Source: Lentisphaerae bacterium ADurb.Bin242 (GTDB lineage: Bacteria; Verrucomicrobiota; Lentisphaeria; Victivallales; UBA1829). From it: a stretch of DNA of 62,474 nucleotides. The stretch lies in NCBI GenBank assembly GCA_002069785.1, contig MWCA01000024.1:1-62474 (forward strand), written 5' to 3'. The position numbers and the translations under genes are program-made. Shown one piece after another: positions 60,786 through 62,474 of the stretch. The notes beneath the pieces are model-generated. The model was not told the DNA's origin and made no database searches. It saw nothing but the letters and a program-made list of their open reading frames with translations. Position 1 is the stretch's first letter, and each line of letters opens with the position of its first letter.

Positions 60786-61136
60786 TCAGGCCGGGTTGTC
60801 CGGAGGATTCCCGGGAGATTCCGTTTTCTTTTCCATTTCCTGAGCGGCGGCGCCGAGACCTTTGCTGGTGTCGATCCCCTGCTCCCGCATTTTCGCCTCC
60901 ATTTTCACGAAGAAGTCATACACATCCCCCAGCGTGACGATCTTGCGGATTTCCTCGTTCTGCCGCAGGGAGACGCCGAACCGGCGCTGAAGCCCGATCA
61001 TCAGGTCCACCATGTCCAGACTGTCCAGTCCGAGGTCCTTGAAAATCTCCTTTTCGGGGCTCAGCTCCTCTCTGGGAACCTCCAGCATCTCCACGAATGT
61101 GGCATTGACCGCTTCCATGATTTCTTCTCTTGTCAT
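60786..61136 (-). CDS. Acyl carrier protein with long C-terminal tail
   Basis: A 116-residue ACP. The phosphopantetheine Ser39 is in L-G-L-D-S-L-D-M-V-D-L. About 30 extra residues follow the ACP fold and are charged and Pro/Gly-rich (E-K-K-T-E-S-P-G-N-P-P-D-N). It lies between the KS at the window's end and the acyltransferase and is likely the second carrier. Confidence 0.93.
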   Translation of the reverse strand: MTREEIMEAVNATFVEMLEVPREELSPEKEIFKDLGLDSLDMVDLMIGLQRRFGVSLRQNEEIRKIVTLGDVYDFFVKMEAKMREQGIDTSKGLGAAAQEMEKKTESPGNPPDNPA

Positions 61137-61194
61137 CTTCTTTCTCCGATTGTTACTTATTGCCTATTTTCTGTTTCAATATTCTCATCGATTC

Positions 61195-62436
61195 TCATCC
61201 GGCTTTCGCACACAGAAGTCCGGCGTTGATCCCGCCGAACGCAAAACTGTTCTTCAGAAACACTTTCATGTCATGCGGCATCCTCTCCCGGACATGGAAA
61301 ATGCCGGAGCACTCCTCCGAAGGATTCTCCAGATTCAGGGTCGGGATCAGTTCCGAATGCTCCATCATTTTCAGCGCGGCGATCAGTTCCAGCGAACCGG
61401 ACGCCCCCAGCGTATGCCCCATGTGTCCCTTCAGGCTGCTGACCGGCACGTTTCCACCGAAAAATTCGCGGATCGCGATCGCCTCCTCCATGTCTCCCTG
61501 AACCGTCGCAGTGGCATGCGCATTGATGTAATCCGTCCCGGACGGTTCCACCCCGGCATCCTTGTAGATCAGGTCGAAACAGCGGAGGATCGAGAGATGG
61601 TCGGACTGGCTGATCTGGTTCCCGCATCCGCATGTGGCGTATCCCAGGATTTCCGCATAGATTTTCGCGCCGCGGGATACCGCGTGTTCATACTCTTCCA
61701 GGACGACGATTCCGGCGCCTTCGCCGCAGACCAGCCCCGTCCGGGCAACGTCGAACGGCCGGGAGCAGGTCTTCGGATCACGGTCCGCCCGCTTGACCCC
61801 GGCGAAAATGACTTCAAAAGAGCCGGAGACCTCCGGGGCAAGCTCCTCGGCTCCGCCGCAGATCGCCATGTCCTGCACGCCGCTGCCGATCAGGTCGCGT
61901 CCCTGCCCGATCGCCTGAACCGCCGAGGCGCAAGCCGCCGCGGGCGACTGGACCACGCCGGTCACGTTGAACAGGTGCGACACGTTGAACGCGGCCGTAT
62001 GCGAAACGCATTTGAAAAACTGCATGGAAGACATTTCCTCCATCCCCTTCCCGGAGATGAAAATCCGGTAGGCCTCCTCGATCGCGCTCGAACCGCCCAT
62101 CGTCGAACCGACGATGCACCCGCAGCGGCCGCCGGCAACCTCCTCCGGAGGGAGGCCGGAATCGGACACCGCCTGCTGCGCGGCATAGGCCGCATACAGT
62201 GAAATGCTGCTCATGGAACGCCGGATGGAACGCGGCAGAGTCTTCGCATAGTCGGGGGGAAGCGTCACCGGCGATCCGAAAAAATGACTGTCCTTCCAGT
62301 TGTCGATTTCCCATTCGGAGATTTCACGGATGCTGCACCTTCCGGCTTTCAGGCTTGCATACATCTCGTCCGGAGAATTCCCAAGCGGAGACGTCACTCC
62401 GATTCCAGTGATAACGACGCGGCGCCTCTGATTCAT
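61195..62436 (-). CDS. Beta-ketoacyl-ACP synthase (FabF-like), first cluster gene in the window
   Basis: A 413-residue FabF-type condensing enzyme starting M-N-Q-R-R-R-V-V-I-T-G-I-G-V. Cys169 is in A-A-A-C-A-S-A-V, the first His in N-A-H-A-T-A-T and the second in G-H-M-G-H-T. All catalytic residues are present. It is the canonical FabF-like member among the three KS. The upstream gene lies outside the window. Confidence 0.95.
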   Translation of the reverse strand: MNQRRRVVITGIGVTSPLGNSPDEMYASLKAGRCSIREISEWEIDNWKDSHFFGSPVTLPPDYAKTLPRSIRRSMSSISLYAAYAAQQAVSDSGLPPEEVAGGRCGCIVGSTMGGSSAIEEAYRIFISGKGMEEMSSMQFFKCVSHTAAFNVSHLFNVTGVVQSPAAACASAVQAIGQGRDLIGSGVQDMAICGGAEELAPEVSGSFEVIFAGVKRADRDPKTCSRPFDVARTGLVCGEGAGIVVLEEYEHAVSRGAKIYAEILGYATCGCGNQISQSDHLSILRCFDLIYKDAGVEPSGTDYINAHATATVQGDMEEAIAIREFFGGNVPVSSLKGHMGHTLGASGSLELIAALKMMEHSELIPTLNLENPSEECSGIFHVRERMPHDMKVFLKNSFAFGGINAGLLCAKAG

Positions 62437-62474
62437 GATGTGCGGTTCCTCTCCGTTTCCAAATGTTTTTTCAG
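62437..62474. other. Right edge of the window, start of next intergenic or gene region
   Basis: Only 38 bases remain; they contain a GGAGAGG that serves the FabF-like gene on the minus strand. Whether the operon continues cannot be seen, although a promoter is not recognised here, so the cluster probably extends to the right. Confidence 0.4.

Overview
The window is a high-GC bacterial chromosome segment from a strict anaerobe. Its gene content best fits the Lentisphaerota (Victivallales-like) branch of the PVC bacteria. This is an inference from pyruvate:ferredoxin oxidoreductase, an ion-pumping complex of the hydrogenase-4 family, a URO-D-domain protein divergent from an AraC regulator, MTHFR with an MTHFR_C tail, and an aryl-polyene-like cluster. 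No rRNA, tRNA or CRISPR array was recognised.

Layout. 1-5.3 kb (+): a Gld-like ABC exporter (permease, ATPase, permease fused to a GldG-type domain, DUF4340 protein). 5.3-13.8 kb (-): an energy-converting hydrogenase-related (Ehr) operon of six subunits, ending in mutY. The large subunit lacks the cysteines that bind the [NiFe] site. 14-17.5 kb (-): pyruvate:ferredoxin oxidoreductase, with its own promoter, a CRP-like site and a terminator separating it from the Ehr operon; it probably supplies the reduced ferredoxin used by the Ehr complex. 17.8-23.6 kb (-): aldose 1-epimerase, a fused MTHFR, a hydrolase-fold protein that has lost its catalytic residues, a Cys-less thioredoxin-fold protein, a CYTH protein, a DUF190 protein and an RdgC-like protein. 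23.9-25.9 kb (+): an acetylxylan-esterase-like hydrolase and a SpoU/TrmH RNA methyltransferase.

25.9-27.1 kb holds an AT-rich island inserted at the 3' end of the trmH gene. A displaced second copy of the last 102 bp of trmH lies beyond it, differing at nine synonymous positions. This is the footprint of integrase-type insertion that regenerates the target gene. 27.1-29.1 kb: URO-D protein and divergent AraC regulator. 29.3-34.8 kb (+): complete biotin operon bioB-F-G-C-D-A. 34.9-42.6 kb (+): metallophosphoesterase, DtxR-FeoA regulator with feoB, rplU, purC, metX-metW, and a hypoxanthine-DNA glycosylase.

42.5-62.4 kb (-) is one tightly overlapping, co-directional run of 19 genes resembling aryl polyene (APE) pathways: three full ketosynthases, two half-length ketosynthase-like proteins without the active-site Cys, two ACPs, an aryl/acyl AMP-ligase, two hot-dog dehydratase domains, a thioesterase, acyltransferases, a GT2-DUF2062-acyltransferase fusion, a LolA-like carrier, and an MMPL exporter fused to a lipoprotein. 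Unusual additions are a B12-binding radical SAM enzyme, a SPASM protein without the radical SAM cysteines fused to a dehydratase, a SAM methyltransferase and a U32-like Fe-S protein. No ketoreductase or aromatic ammonia-lyase is visible, and the cluster probably continues beyond the right edge. This cluster, the trmH island and the Ni-less Ehr complex are the three most interesting parts of the window.
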